Assembly: GCA_022828595.1 (NCBI GenBank)
Contig: JAKGHH010000002.1
Span: forward strand, 79,580,383 to 79,644,382
DNA: 64,000 nt
Direction of reading: 5' to 3'
Source of the DNA: Nelumbo lutea
Taxonomy: Eukaryota; Streptophyta; Magnoliopsida; Proteales; Nelumbonaceae
A program made the translations under genes and the position numbers. The notes under the pieces are model-generated. The model saw only the letters and a program-made list of their open reading frames with translations, ran no database searches and was not told the DNA's origin. Positions 1 to 11,361 of this stretch are shown here, piece by piece. Numbering within the stretch: position 1 is the first letter of the stretch; the number at the start of each line of letters is the position of its first letter.

Positions 1-140
1 TCAAAATTTGAACTGGTTTCATTCAGAATTCTGTTTTTTTGTTCTTTGGAAGACCTAGGCCAGCTGTTATCAGTTGTTTGGGTGCTGTTTCTCCTATTAC
101 AGTAGTTAAGAAAGGGTTTTTCATTAATTATTGATCAAGA

Positions 141-951
141 ATGAAGTTCAAGAATCAAGGGGAAGGTGTTTTGGGGACTAGCAATTCTAGTAACATGTCT
201 GAGAATACCTTTCAGATTACAACTGTTAAGTTTGATGGATCAAACTACTTAGAATGGGCTCGATCGGCTATGATGGCCATTGGGGGTAGAGGAAAACTGA
301 ACTACTTGTTGGGAGATGTGAAAGAACCAACTAAGGAGGACCAAACTTATACCAAATGGGTTCAGGAGAACAATTTGGTTATGACATGGTTGTGCAACTC
401 TATGCAGCCACATATTAGCCGGAACTATTTGTGGGCAAACACAGCTAAAGAAATCTGGAATGTCATGAAAGAAACCTACGCCCAACCCCTTAATGTTGCT
501 AGGGCTTATGAACTGAAATGTGAGGTTAACAACCATAAGCAAGGACAAAAACCAGTCTCGGTTTACTTCTCTACCTTGAAATCTTTGTGGCATGAAATTG
601 ACCACCTAGAAACACTCAAGTGGGAAAGTCAGAAGGATGCGCAGACTAATAGAAAGCAGGTTGAAACTAATAGGGTTTTTGAGTTCCTAGATGGTCTGAA
701 TCCTGAATATGATATTGTGAGATAGCAATTACTAACATGAGACAGTGTGACCCTATCACAAGCCTACTCCTTAGTGCATAGTGAAGAGACTATGAGAAAG
801 GTTATGATGCAGCATCAGCCCTTCCCGCCAGCCTTGGCAGTAGTTAAACCTAAGTCTGGAGGTGATACGGAGAGGGATATAAAGAAGGAAGACAAGCGGG
901 ATCTAGTAATGTGAACATTGCAAGAAACCTAAGCATATTAAAGACACCTGT
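141..951 (+). pseudogene. copia gag with zinc knuckle
   Basis: Codons 1-194 (141-725) form a copia-type gag (UBN2-like). It begins a little after the Met with the usual FDGSNYLEWARS-type motif and continues with helices containing 'LVMTWLCNSMQP' and a 'WNVMKETYAQP'-type segment. A stop at 723-725 cuts it before the usual 'LTRDSVTLSQAYSLV' region, which can still be read just downstream. A CX2CX4HX4C zinc knuckle (CEHCKKPKHIKDTC) is encoded at 910-951, right after a TAA at 907-909. Gag packages the RNA in cytoplasmic particles. Here it is interrupted. Confidence 0.85.
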
Positions 952-1451
952 TGGAAGTTGCACCCTCATCTTGTTCCAGCAAAACTCATGAACAAAAGGG
1001 GTAATGCTAATATGGCTATTAATACTGATTGTGCACACTCGTCAGGCACAAAAGGCACACCTCTAGACACCCTAGCTTCTATCCAGGCTGCCCTAACTTG
1101 GTTGGAAAAGGAAGTTAGCAATTCAGCTCAATCATCTCAACCGCCATCAGCTCCTCCCACATCATCTTTTGCTCATTCACGCACTCGGGCCTCAGCTACA
1201 CCTGTTGGAAGTTGCACCCTCATCTTGTTCCAGCAAAACTTAGGAACAAAAGAGGTAATGCTAATATGGCTGTTAATACTGATTGTGCACCCTCGTCGGG
1301 CACAAAAGGCACACCTCTAGACACCCTAGCTTCTATCCAGGCTGCCCTGACTTAGTTGGAAAAGGAAGTTAGCAATTCAGCTCAATCATCTCAACCGCCA
1401 TCAGCTCCTCCCACATCATCTTTTGCTCATTCACGTACTCGGGCCTCAGCT
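944..1451 (+). repeat. 254-bp tandem duplication inside copia gag-protease linker
   Basis: Bases 944-1197 and 1198-1451 are near-identical copies (both start ACACCTGTTGGAAG). They carry the end of the zinc knuckle and the Ser/Pro-rich linker. The unit length of 254 is not a multiple of 3, so the duplication itself moves the downstream protease into another frame. Copies differ at only a few positions. Confidence 0.93.
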
Positions 1452-1730
1452 CATCATGCTTCAGCTCCAGGTAACACTGAACATTGTTGGGTAATAGACT
1501 CAGGTGCATCTGACCGTATGACTGGCTTGCCATCACTGTTCACTACCTATCACTTATTTTCTGGCAGAGATAAAGTGTCTATTGTTGATGATTCTCTTGT
1601 TCCCATTTCTGGCATGGGAGACATCAAGTTGTCTAATACCATTTCCTTATCTCAGTTCTGCATGTTCCTAAGCTTAATATTAACTTTCTTTCAGTCAGTA
1701 GCATTACAAAACATCAAAATTGTTGAGTAA
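1356..1730 (+). pseudogene. copia aspartic protease region
   Basis: After the second copy of the linker the frame reads a WVIDSGASDRMTG motif near 1489-1525. This is the copia retropepsin site, with catalytic Asp in D-S-G. It is followed by the 'SIVDDSLVPISGMGDIKLS' flap-type region. The piece is out of frame with gag because of the duplication, and it ends at a stop at 1728-1730 before the integrase. Confidence 0.82.
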
Positions 1731-1762
1731 CCTTTTTCCCTGACCGATGTGTTTTTCAGGAC

Positions 1763-2765
1763 TTGGAGACAGGGAAGGTGATTGGGACTAGCCGTGAGAC
1801 GAATGGAATCTATCTGCTTGGAGAGAGTTCTCATTGGGAAGACAGTGAAGATAGGAAGTCTTTTGTTTCTCAATCTGTTAGTCAGGTTATGCTTTGGCAT
1901 AATTGGTTGGGTCATTTATCTTTTCGGTCTTTGAAGAGTTTGTTCACTAATTTATTTGAGTCTGTTCAGATGTCCAGTTTGAGATGTGAGAGTTGTGAGC
2001 TTGCAAAGAATTGTAGAACATCTTATTCATTGAGTAATAAAAGTAGTAATCCTTTTGATATTGTGCTTACCAATGTTTGGGGCCCTTATCACATCACTGC
2101 TATAGGGGGATACAAATATTTCTTGTTGTTTGTTGATGACTATACCCATTTTTCTTGGGTTTACCTTATGCGTTCTCGAGATGAGGTTCTTGCTTTGACC
2201 CAGATCTTTCATCAATTGATTTTAACCCAATTTGGGGTCAAAATCAAAATCTTCAGATCCAATAATGCGAAAGAATACTTTGCCAAGCCATTAGCCTCTT
2301 ATTTGCTTGATCATGGGATTATCCACCAGAGTACTTGTCCTCATACACCACAGCAAAATTGGGTTGTTGAAAGAAAGAATAGGCACATATTGGAGGTCGC
2401 CAGAAGCATTATCATTAACTTCAATGTGCCTATTCGTTTCTAGGGAGATGCTATTCTTACAACAGTGCATCTCATCAATCGAGTTCCTTCACGGGTTCTT
2501 GACATGAAGCCTCCATTTACCCTTCTATATCCTGATAAATAATTGTTTAATGTTCCCCTTAAAACCTTTGATTGTACTTTCTTTGTTCAGATTCTTAGAC
2601 CTCATCGTTCCAATTGATCCTAAGGCCTCCAAATGTATTTTTCTTGGTTATGCACAAACTCAAAAAGGATATTGCTGCCATGAACCCACTTCTAGGAGAA
2701 GATTTGTCTCTATGGATGTTACATTCTTTGAGGATGTACCCTATTATCCTAAGGTTTCTCCTTAG
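1763..2765 (+). pseudogene. copia integrase (zinc, core, C-terminal parts)
   Basis: The piece begins with the GAG-pre-integrase stretch: MLWHNWLGHLS and then CESC, giving the HHCC zinc site. The core keeps the first Asp in 'LFVDDYTHFSW'. The second catalytic Asp, expected in R-S-D-N, is Asn here (RSNNAKEYF, about 2257-2283). The Glu is kept in 'VVERKNRH'. A stop at 2441-2443 and a frameshift separate the C-terminal part (SKCIFLGYAQTQKGY...RRFVSMDVTFFED) around 2620-2735. The Asp-to-Asn change alone should abolish strand transfer. Confidence 0.87.
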
Positions 2766-3149
2766 GGGGAGAGAAGTGAGTGTGGGGTTAACTCATCAAA
2801 AGTTCCTTTACCTGTTCCATTGAGTGATGAGGGATGTAATGGGGAGGGTTGTCAGAGGTGTCAGGATTTGAGAGTCTATCACAGGCGGTGGAGGCAGGTT
2901 GATTTCGGTCATCAATAGTCCAGGCCAGCCCCAGTTCCTTTTGCGGATCTAGATCCAAGTACCACAGTCCCTTTATCAAATCCAAGTTCTACTGAGATAC
3001 TTTCCACTGTTGAACCCTTACCTCCTTTGGATGACCTTGACCTCCTCATTGCAATCTGTAAAGGCAAACGGCATTGCACCACATCCACAGCCCACTGCAT
3101 TTCCCAGTTCTTGTTCTATGATCAACTGTCCCTCTCTTACAGGTCCTTT

Positions 3150-4680
3150 CTCACATCCATTGCTGATATTCCTATCCCTAGAACAGTGCAGAAAGCCTTG
3201 TCGGTTCCTGAGTGGAAAGATGCAATGAAGGTTGAAATGGATGCTCTTCTGAGGAATAATACTTGGGAGCTAGTTGACAAGCCTAAAGGGAAGAAACCGG
3301 TTGGATGTAGATGGGTATTTACTATGAAACATAATGTCGATAGTTCCATTGAAAGGTATAAGGCCCGGTTAGTTGCAAAGGGATTTACTCAGACTACTTG
3401 GAGACTTTTGCTCCAAAAGCAAAGATGACCACTATTAGAGTTTTATTATCCCTTGCAGCAAATTACTCTTGGCCCTTGTTCCAGATGGATGTTAAAAATG
3501 CCTTCCTCAATGGAGACTTACAGGAGGAAGTCTATGTGTAGTTGCCTCCTGGATTTTATGATGCAAAAACAAGAAAGAATGTTTGCCGATTGAATAAAGC
3601 CTTGTATGGACTAAAACAGTCCCCCAGAGCTTGGTTTGATAGATTCAGACAAGCCCTTGAAAATTTTGGCTATGTACAGGCCCAGTCAGACCATACATTG
3701 TTCATTAAGAGAGTGGACTCTTCCTTGACCTTGCTTGTTGTATATGTGGATGATATTGTAGTGACAGGGAATGATAACAATGAGATTGAGTCTCTTAAAC
3801 AACTCCTTCATCAAGTGTTTGAGGTGAAAGATCAGGGAGAGCTACGATACTTCTTGGGTATTGAGGTAGCTAGATCTAAACATGAGATTTTTGTTTCTCA
3901 AAGAAAGTATGTTCTAGATCTGTTGGAAGAAACTGGAAAGTTGAGTGTTAAACCTGCAGATACACCTATTGAACAGAATCACAAGATCAATGCAGAGGGT
4001 GGAGAGCCACTTGAAGATAAAGCTATGTTCCAATGGTTAGTTGGAAAACTCCTCTATCTTTGTCTCACACGACCGGATATCAATTATGCGATCAGCATTG
4101 TCAGTCAGTATATGCACTCTTCTAGAACTACTCACCAACTTGCAGTTGAGAGGATATTAACATATTTGAAGAGGTGCCCAGGTATAGGTATACTATTCAA
4201 GAATAATGATCACATGAAGATAGAGGTTTATACAGATGCTAATTGGGTAGGGAGTGTTGATGATAGAAGGTCTACCTCTGGATATTGTGCTTTTGTAGGA
4301 GGTAACCTTGTCTCTTGGAGGAGTAAGAAACAAAGTGTTGTTTCTCATTCTAGTGCTAAAGCTGAATATAGATCCATGACTAATGGTGTGGCTGAAATCC
4401 TATGGTTGAAATCACTATTTGAGGAGTTGGATATTGTTTATGAGAAGCCCTTAATGTTGTATTGTGATAATCAAGCTGCTATTAATATAGCTCATAATCC
4501 GGTACAGCATAACAAAACTAAGCATATTGAAGTAGACCGACATTTTGTCAGAGAGAGTTTCATCTCAAGAAGTGTCTTCTGTATATCACCTCCAGCATGC
4601 AACTCGCAAATCTTCTCACCAAGGTTGTTCCAAGGAAGAAGTTAGAAGCAGACCTATGCAAATTGAGAATGACAAATATC
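3150..4680 (+). pseudogene. copia reverse transcriptase and RNase H
   Basis: The RT starts near 'VQKALSVPEWKDAMKVEMDAL' and reads through 'GCRWVFTMKHNVD' and '[14 protein letters not shown]'. It then loses a few codons and a frame near 3395, where a Tyr-Gly-Ile-Asp-Tyr stretch is usual. It resumes at 3425 and meets a TAG at 3539-3541. The catalytic YVDD is at about 3742-3753. RNase H follows, with YTDANWVGS, SSAKAEYRS and YCDNQAAI, and the KHIEVDRHFVRE end. A frameshift near 4555 moves the last codons (MQLANLLTKVVPRKKLE) to another frame at 4597. Confidence 0.92.
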
Positions 4681-4701
4681 TATTCCCAACTTGAGGGGGA
4701 G

Positions 4702-5039
4702 TGTAGAGAACACTGGTGTGGTCCCCACTGTGTTCGTATGGCAGCATTATTTTTATTAGTTATGACAATGTTAGTTGGTAGTTATTTCAGTTAGTTATTT
4801 CAGCTTCATTGGTAGTTATCTTTTATTCTATTTGCCATGTAAGCAATAAGGTCAATTCAGCCCTATTACAATTAGTCAACATATATAAATATTAAGAGTG
4901 GGTCGGCAGATGTTATGACCTTCCCTCTCTCTTTTCTGAAGTTCTCTTCGTGTGCTGCTTCTCTTCTTCTCCTCTTCAATTTCTGCATCTGTTTTCTTTT
5001 AAATTCAAGACAGATTGTAGTCTTGATCGACTACTAACA
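4702..5039 (+). repeat. copia 3' LTR with polypurine tract at 4693-4701
   Basis: The purine run GAGGGGGAG at 4693-4701 is followed at once by TGTAGAGAAC. The LTR ends ...CTACTAACA at 5039, giving TG...CA and 338 bp. A TATA-like box (TATATAAAT) lies at 4882-4890. With no second LTR in the window the right boundary is inferred from the CA and the change to gypsy sequence at 5041. Confidence 0.8.
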
Positions 5040-5040
5040 C

Positions 5041-5695
5041 CATAATAGAGCCAAAAATAGGTATGTCGACGCACTAGCCACCCTGGGATCTAAAATACAA
5101 CCAAGCGAGAGCCCAATTACCATAACAATTCAAATGCAATGTGAGCCATCAACAGAAAGATTGGGGCGCTGGGTCACAACAAAGGATGATGTTAAAGAAG
5201 ACTGGAGATATAGTATAACACAAAAATTAAGTAACCTAATGATGACGATGCAAGATGGCAAGATCCTTCTAAGGTTCCAATGGTGATTCGGGTGTTATAT
5301 CACAGAATGGTAGATGGAGTAAGGGCAAGGTGCCTAGGGCCCAAGGAAGCAGTAGTGACGACAACACTTTATAGGAGGCTGCAAAGGTTGGAATACTACT
5401 GGCCAGAGATGAAAGTAGACTCGACCAAGATACAGAACGACTGTGAGAGATGTATACCAAAGGCAAACAAAAATGAATGCCTCACAATGTGTGATGTGCA
5501 TTGGTGAGATATGTATATAGATTACATCCAAAACAGTATCACACCAGTTGGCCCAATATTGTGAAGAAAACTTCTAACCAAAGCCAAAAGGTTTTACCTA
5601 CAAGACGGAGTATTGTACAGAAAATCCTACACAGAGTAACCTCTATGTTGCCTAGCCGGTGAGGAAATAGAAGAAGCACTGAATGCAGCCCATAG
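5041..5695 (+). pseudogene. Ty3/gypsy RNase H end and integrase zinc-domain remnant
   Basis: Plus-strand translation gives the end of a gypsy RNase H (NRYVDALATLGSKIQ), a linker ending 'DWRYSITQKL', and then an integrase H2C2-type stretch (RARCLGPKEA...YYWPEMKVDSTKIQNDCERC) at about 5325-5460. A second linker/zinc start follows (YIQNSITP...RFYLQDGVLYRKSYTE...EEALNAAH) up to about 5695. Having two such modules in a row suggests two fragments or a duplication. Stops and frameshifts interrupt all parts. Confidence 0.72.
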
Positions 5696-5839
5696 ATCTA
5701 AACCAGCCCCACATCAAGGACAAAAACCACTGGCAACCCCAGGAGCGATGCTATAAGCCTCGACAACCCCGGGAAGGCCCTGGCTACCCTAGTCTCCCCT
5801 TCTTCGGTGAGCTCTGTATAATATATCGCATCCTGGAGA

Positions 5840-7942
5840 TGGGTCTTCGTTCTCTCGAATGGGATGTGAGTGGTTGGGATCCTGACAATGCGGTGAGCTT
5901 TGTGTAATATGTGGACAGGACCAATGTCAAACCGTGTATCAGGGGTCACCCCAACAAGGCGTGATATGTTGTTCTTCCAAAAATCATCCGGAATTCCTGG
6001 TTGATGCAAAATGGTCCAATAGCCATCGACAACTCAATCGACCCCTCTGTGATCGATGCATTACCGTTAAAGTCAGTAACTTCCATGGGCAACCCTTTAA
6101 TAGTTTCCCTCTATATGTTCATCAGTCTCTAAGGTGTGGAGGGAGATCAATTTTACAAAGCTTCCCTAATCAATCAATGACCGCCACATCTCATAACCCC
6201 CTATTTTGGTTGTGACGTATAGAGGCTAATTGTGGTTAGGGTCTATGGCCAGTATGCCGTCTGAGTGAACTCTACGTGGAACTTGTCCATGCGATGAGGT
6301 TCAAGTGGCCTCTTGAACACTTCTGCTAGCGCCCTGATGGCAAGTCGTTGTGTTGCAGCGCTAGCCCCTTGCTTATTGAGGAACTGCTATAAGTCCGGGC
6401 TTTGCTCGAACTGTTGGATCAGCATATCCAAACGATCACCTCTTGATGTCCCTACTACATTGATGCTGCCCCCTTGGGGATATGCAGGGAGGGGGTTGGT
6501 TTCTACTTGTGTTGGCTTTCTCTTAACAAAGTCATCTAGTTTTTTACTTTCTGCACGAACAGCCGACGAAGGGTGAAACAGTCCATCAAGTCGTAGTTTG
6601 GTGACTGGTAGTAATTGCACCACCTCCCCCCATGCCTTTCTTTCTCTGGGTCAACTCTAGGTGGTGGTGGTGGTAGGCTAATTACACGATCTTCCACCAG
6701 CTTATTCATTATCACGATAACTTCACTTTTACTGCAAGAAAAAGGGGGAGGGGTGGTAATAGTGGGCCATTTTGCCAATTCTAGTCGTCGATGCGATAAT
6801 AAGGCCCCTGATTAGGCCCCCTGTTGTTCCGAGGCCTACGGTAGACGGCGTATGCTTCATTCCTCGCATATTGTAATGTTGTTGAGACTAACTGAGGTGT
6901 GGTGTTCGTGACAGTGTGTTTTTCTTTCCGCGCACTTCCACAACTGACTGAAGGTCTCCACATCAATATTTTCAATGCCTATTCCGTAGGCCGGATGCAT
7001 TCCTTGCACGCACTGTTCAACGAAGCTTTTCTCTGTCGCGTGCTCATCGAAGACTAAATGAGTTAATTTTTAGAACCTCATGACATAAGCCAGAAGGTCC
7101 TCCCCAGCACGCTGCTCTGTGTTGCATAGGTCTGCCATCGTCAACCTCCACTCCAGGGTGAACCATTTGGAAAGAAACATTTTCTGCCCACGAGTCTATA
7201 CTCCCCGCGATCAAATTGACAAACCATGTGTACGCTGGTCCGATCAAATACTTGAAGAACTCTCTAACCTTCAAATCTCCATCCAAGGCAAACGATCCCG
7301 ATGCGTCCTCAAACTTGTTAACATGCTCTTGCGGGCTTCTCTTCTACCCGTCGTACTGTGGCCATTGCTACTGTGGGACATAACCAGAGAGATACAGATT
7401 GTACAAGATGCAGTTAGAATAGGGCTTTTGGAGTACGAGTGCAGACTTGGATTTGTTGTGGCTTTCTTCCGTTAGGCCCTAGACATACTCTTTCAATTCG
7501 ATGTGGCTGATGGGTGCCTCCATCGTCGTGTTATCCTGTAGGACTACACGAAGTTGTTCAACGATGAAGAAATGGGTTCTTTGCGCCACGTCTGGTACTG
7601 GTGCGGGTTGGTTTTGGGTACATTGTCAGTTAGATTAGGGTTCAAGTTCACGGGGTGGTTAACAAGGACAGATACAAAAGGGCCAGCAAGTGTGAATGGG
7701 GAATGCTCAATTGCAGATGCCCTTTGGAGTAGTTGCAAGGTGTTTCTCATCTTGGACTGCATCTGCTCTAACCGGTCAAAACGAGCCTCAAAGTCATATG
7801 CCTTGTTGGACAGGATTTCAATGTCAACCAGTTCCGCAAACTCCTGACCAATCTGGTCCCCAACCTTTGGGTTGACATTCTTGTGTTCATTGGACTGCTC
7901 CTCTGGGACAGGGTAAAGGTTGATCCTACAGGCAACCATCCT
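5840..7942 (-). pseudogene. Ty3/gypsy gag-protease remnant, opposite orientation
   Basis: Reading from 7942 leftward, an N-terminal gag region (7939-7544) is followed by 'FKYLIGPAYTWFVNL' (about 7260-7210), a gag core motif. Next comes a 'WCNYYQSPNYDLMDCFTLRRL' region resembling the Cys/His segment of Tat-like gags (about 6620-6560), then a gag-protease linker (6600-6390). The end of a protease follows around 6100-5900 (KGLPMEVTDFNGNAS..., ...RTTYHALLG). The catalytic Asp region was not identified. Several frames are used and no LTR is visible. The fragment meets the oppositely oriented piece at about 5695-5840. Confidence 0.68.
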
Positions 7943-8367
7943 TCATGATCAAGGAATAACCAGAGATTCTAATATGAGTAGGACTCAATGCCAGGTCTCC
8001 ACTACAAACAGCTTATAGACTTCACCAGCAAGCTAGCTGGCACCTTCACTCATTAGTATATTACAATCAAATAATAAGTAAAAGGACAAAACTACCCCTA
8101 AGTCACTAAACATAAAATAACAGTATATAAATAATGAGAATCAAATTTGGTCTACTAATCATATTGAAGGTTAAGGTAAACTATTTGGACTTGTTGAAAA
8201 TTTTGTTGGATCAGGTCAGTTCAAGTTGTTTAGGAACAACTCAGGCCCAAGCCAGGGAAAACAAGCAACACAATGGAGAATTGTCAACTTTAAAAGAAAG
8301 CACTAAAATGTCATTGATCAAAGAGTTAAAATAATTAAATAAAATACAATCAACTTAAGTATGTTAC
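7943..8367. other. start of HMGCL intron 3, no gene seen
   Basis: AT-rich sequence between the gypsy remnant and the splice donor at 8367-8366. I looked for the next HMGCL exon (expected to encode a LADAKDV-like start) on the minus strand and did not find it here or further left. The ORF-like stretch at 8134-8334 has no recognisable content. Confidence 0.6.
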
Positions 8368-8547
8368 CTGTGGTACCCATTTTGGTGAAACAAAACTTGT
8401 GGCCTCAACAACAGACAATCCAGAAGATACTAGCCTTTGTATCAACTCAACTTTCACAGTCGTAGGCACCATAGACTTCTCATTTTGCAATCCATCCCTT
8501 GGGCCAACTTCAACGATCTTCACAAATTTCGGTATCCCCCTTAAAAA
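8368..8547 (-). CDS. HMGCL: HMG-CoA lyase, third coding exon
   Basis: This is a 180-nt exon (60 codons, phase 0 at both ends) with an acceptor reading ...TACGACAG and a donor CAG|GTAACA. It encodes [20 protein letters not shown] followed by a [14 protein letters not shown] helix and [15 protein letters not shown]. This is the signature of 3-hydroxy-3-methylglutaryl-CoA lyase, a TIM-barrel enzyme that cleaves HMG-CoA to acetyl-CoA and acetoacetate in leucine degradation. The Arg-Asp of GPRDG and the Glu of VEATSFV correspond to active-site residues of the family. The reading frame is intact and free of stops. Plant enzymes are about 430-470 residues, so the C-terminal two thirds of the protein lie outside the window. 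Confidence 0.95.
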
Positions 8548-8944
8548 CTGTCGTACAAAATAAATCCCTCCTTATGCAACAACATGAAGTAAAAACTAAC
8601 TAAAAATTGGCCCATGTAAACAAATTCCATAAATTGCAATCAAAAACTAAATTTTAACAAAATATATGGATCATTGAAAATAAAAAAATTATTCAGCTCA
8701 GACTTAATATGTCAAAACACCTGATGCAGGGACAAGAAAATTGAAATTGTCTATTTCTTTTTTGCACATTTTTTTACAATAGGGGTGTTCAAGTCATTTA
8801 ATTTAAAATTCTACAGCCATTGATTACATAAATTAGGAATTATCATGGTTTCTTTTTTTTTTGAGGTAAAGTATGACAGTGGCAATTCTACAATTGTTTT
8901 TCTTAGTTCTATTAGGATTGGCTTAAGGGTGCCTGTACAATTTT

Positions 8945-9450
8945 TTTGGTAATAAATTAAAAAAAAAAAAAGAAAACTTTATTAATATGATAAGACAGAA
9001 ATTACATGAAAAGGTGATAAGCTATCACCCAAAGAAGAAAAAAGAAGCTCATCACCACCCTCCTAGACCCTCAAATAGACAAAATGTCCCCCTACAAGCC
9101 CCTCAATACAATTACCACCCAATAAATCAATTTACGCCCACCATCAAGACCCCATTCACTCCATCCAGAAAACAACCAGCTCTGCCCTGGATTAAATAAT
9201 ATTCATAGAATATCTCTTTTCCAATTCCATGAATATCTTACTTGCAAAATTTTCCCCTCACAAAATGAGAAGCCCCAAAGCTTTTCTCACTTGGACCTCT
9301 GTTTCAACAATTTTTTTCCATATCAACTCTCCTCCTCTACCTCTTCTTACATGATCTAAAACCACCACATCCCCAACCTCATGATCTTAATCATCGTTCT
9401 CTTGCATAGGGGTGTCCATACAATTGCAAAACATCGATAATAAAATTTGC
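8945..9450 (-). mobile_element. possible LINE 3' end with poly(A) tail
   Basis: On the minus strand this ends in an A/T-rich tail (seen on the plus strand as an A run near 8960-8972 preceded by T runs). It has the 'TAATTTCTGTCTTATC..ATTAATAAAG' composition typical of plant L1 3' untranslated regions. No conserved domain could be read, so this is a weak assignment. Confidence 0.35.
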
Positions 9451-10076
9451 TTGTTGCTGCTATGGTTAGTGGTTCTAATAAGCCCTTGAGTGATTTTAGG
9501 GCTTATTAGAATCCATCAATCTATCTATCCTATCTCTGACTCTGCAAGAAGCCATTACAACCACTAACAGCTTACAAATTCATCATCAAACAAGTTCATA
9601 CAAAACCTCTCAAGGACAGAAACTGATCCAGGTACATTATTTTCTAGTTTACACCCAACTCAAAATTTCCTGTTCCAACAACTTCCATCTTTTTGTGTCA
9701 AATCAAGGCAATGCCTATGCATTAAGGAATATTTTGGGATTGCCTTTTGCTTCACCTCGGTATTTTTGTACAGGGGTATTAATTCAGGAGCTGAAGAATC
9801 AAATTTGAAATTTTCTGAATTTTTCTGTATTTCTGTATATTTGGGATAGTATGGGTATTTTCGTCATTTTGACCAAACCCATGTGAGCTTGGACTATGGC
9901 ATCTTGTTCCTCTATCTTAGTAGTGCTTCTCTTTCAATTTTCAGTTTATTTGCATTAGTAGGTAGAAAGTTATTATGTTTCTTGATGCACAAGACAGTTT
10001 GTTGTTCCTTATATTTGGTTTTATTCTTTCCTTCTGATCACTCCTCTTCGACTTTTTAATTTTGATAATCCCCATT
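9451..10076. other. intron sequence without recognisable feature
   Basis: AT-rich, no long frame and no domain seen on either strand. It ends where the LINE sequence starts at about 10077. Confidence 0.5.
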
Positions 10077-10273
10077 ATTGTGTCTTGGCCTCTGACTTAT
10101 CTAGGTTTACCCCTTGGAGCAAATCCAAAAGAGGAAGGTTTTTGGAACCCAGTAATAAAGAGCTTCTGTAGAAAGTTGGCTAGCTGGAAGAAAAGGTTTT
10201 TGTCTCTAGGTGGCATGATTAGTTTGATCAGATCAACACAGGCTAACTTACCAGTATATTACCTATAGTATTT

Positions 10274-10323
10274 AAGATTCCAGCTAGTGTTAAGCATAAA
10301 AAAAAAAGATTCCAGCTAGTGTT
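10274..10323 (+). repeat. 18-bp direct repeat around a short A-rich insert
   Basis: AAGATTCCAGCTAGTGTT occurs at 10274-10291 and again at 10306-10323, separated by 14 bases (AAGCATAAAAAAAA). The matching site in the second LINE fragment (about 11433-11455) has the sequence once. This looks like a target duplication around a poly(A) insert, but the AAGCA also occurs just downstream, so a slippage duplication remains possible. Confidence 0.6.
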
Positions 10324-10650
10324 TCTAAGCAGATAAAGATGATGATGAAGAACTTTCTGTGGGAACCAGGGGAGAAAAAGAGAGATCACAAGAGCAGTTG
10401 GGATGTTGTGTATAGATAAAAAAACAGGGGGGTTGGGCTTAGGGAATTTACAAAGAAGGAAAATAGCCCTGTTAGGCAAGTGTCTTTGGAGATTGCCTCA
10501 GGATAGGGACAAATTTGGTCCAAGGTGATAGTGAGCATTCATGGGCTCTTGGATAAAGGATGGGATGCTGCTAGTGTAACGCCTACGCCAAACAAACCTC
10601 TCCTTGGAAGGCCATCAGTGCAATTTTACCTATATTCCCCACTTGCGTTG

Positions 10651-10769
10651 GGCTCCATTTGGAAGGAGTACAAATACAAATATGTAGGGTGCAAAACCTT
10701 ATATTTTGTATTATTTTGTATAGATTTGTACTGTACATATTTGTATTTGTATTCCTTCCAAACTGAGCC
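10651..10769. mobile_element. Tourist-like (PIF/Harbinger) MITE, 119 bp
   Basis: The ends are inverted repeats of about 34 bp with three mismatches. The left end starts GGCTCCATTTGGAAGGAG and the right end, read backwards, GGCTCAGTTTGGAAGGAA, both running into ACAAATACAAATATG. Flanks are TTG (10648-10650) and TTA (10770-10772), fitting a 3-bp TTA target with one mutated copy. The related LINE fragment at about 11795 has the unoccupied site CGTTAGGT. The TIR and TTA target match the Tourist group. It has no coding capacity and would have been moved by a transposase supplied elsewhere. Confidence 0.9.
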
Positions 10770-11361
10770 TTAGGTAAATTTTTGTAATGGTAATAATAGT
10801 ATAAAGCTCTAGGAAAATATCTGGTTGGGGACCTCCTTCCAAAGGACCAATTTCCCTTTATCTATGCCATAAGAATGAGACAATTTTCAAGTTCAATGTT
10901 AGTTAATGGTACAGTGGTAGATTTCTTTCCAACTAAACAAGGGATAAGACAAGGAGATCCCCTTTCGCCTTTTATGTTCACACTTCTAGCAAATGTTCTG
11001 AGCAAAATTGTTTTGAGGGAAGACTCGAGAGGGATAGTATGAGGGTGGAGAGTGGGGAGAGATGTAAATATTGCCCATTTAAACGTTTCAGTGCAGCTTT
11101 TTGTAAGGATATCAAATCTAAAGATAAATTTTGAAAAAGTTGCTTAGTTGGAATGAATATGGAGCAAGAGAAATTGGCAAATTGTGCAAATATTTTAGGT
11201 TTCAGTGTTGTGTCTTGGCCTCTGACTTATCTAGGTTTACCCCTTGGAGCAAATCCAAAAGAGGTAGGTTTTTGGAATCCAGTAATAAAGAGCTTTTCTA
11301 GAAAGTTGGCTAGCTGGAAGAAAAGGTTTTTGTTTCTAGGTGGCAGGATTACTTTGATCAA

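Larger units (their letters stand above)
1..5039 (+). mobile_element. Ty1/copia LTR retrotransposon, 5' end outside the window, decayed
   Basis: The copia order gag, protease, integrase, reverse transcriptase, RNase H is read on the plus strand, then a polypurine tract and a 3' LTR. Bases 1-140 look like untranslated leader. No LTR end or tRNA-Met primer site is visible there, so the 5' LTR should lie left of the window. The frame is broken by a stop after gag, a 254-bp internal duplication, a stop before the integrase, a small deletion in RT near 3395, a stop at 3539-3541 and a frameshift near 4555. It cannot be autonomous as it stands. It would lie within or beyond intron 3 of the minus-strand HMGCL gene, in antisense orientation to it. 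Confidence 0.93.

Noticed and set aside
249..605. Minus-strand open frame of 118 codons over copia gag
   Set aside because: Complement of a clear plus-strand gag; no domain of its own.
8134..8334. Plus-strand frame of 66 codons as a gene or HMGCL exon
   Set aside because: Wrong strand for HMGCL, no domain, AT-rich intron sequence.
8987..9199. Pro/His-rich 70-codon plus-strand frame as a small protein
   Set aside because: Lies in what looks like a LINE 3' end read backwards; composition follows A/C-rich DNA.
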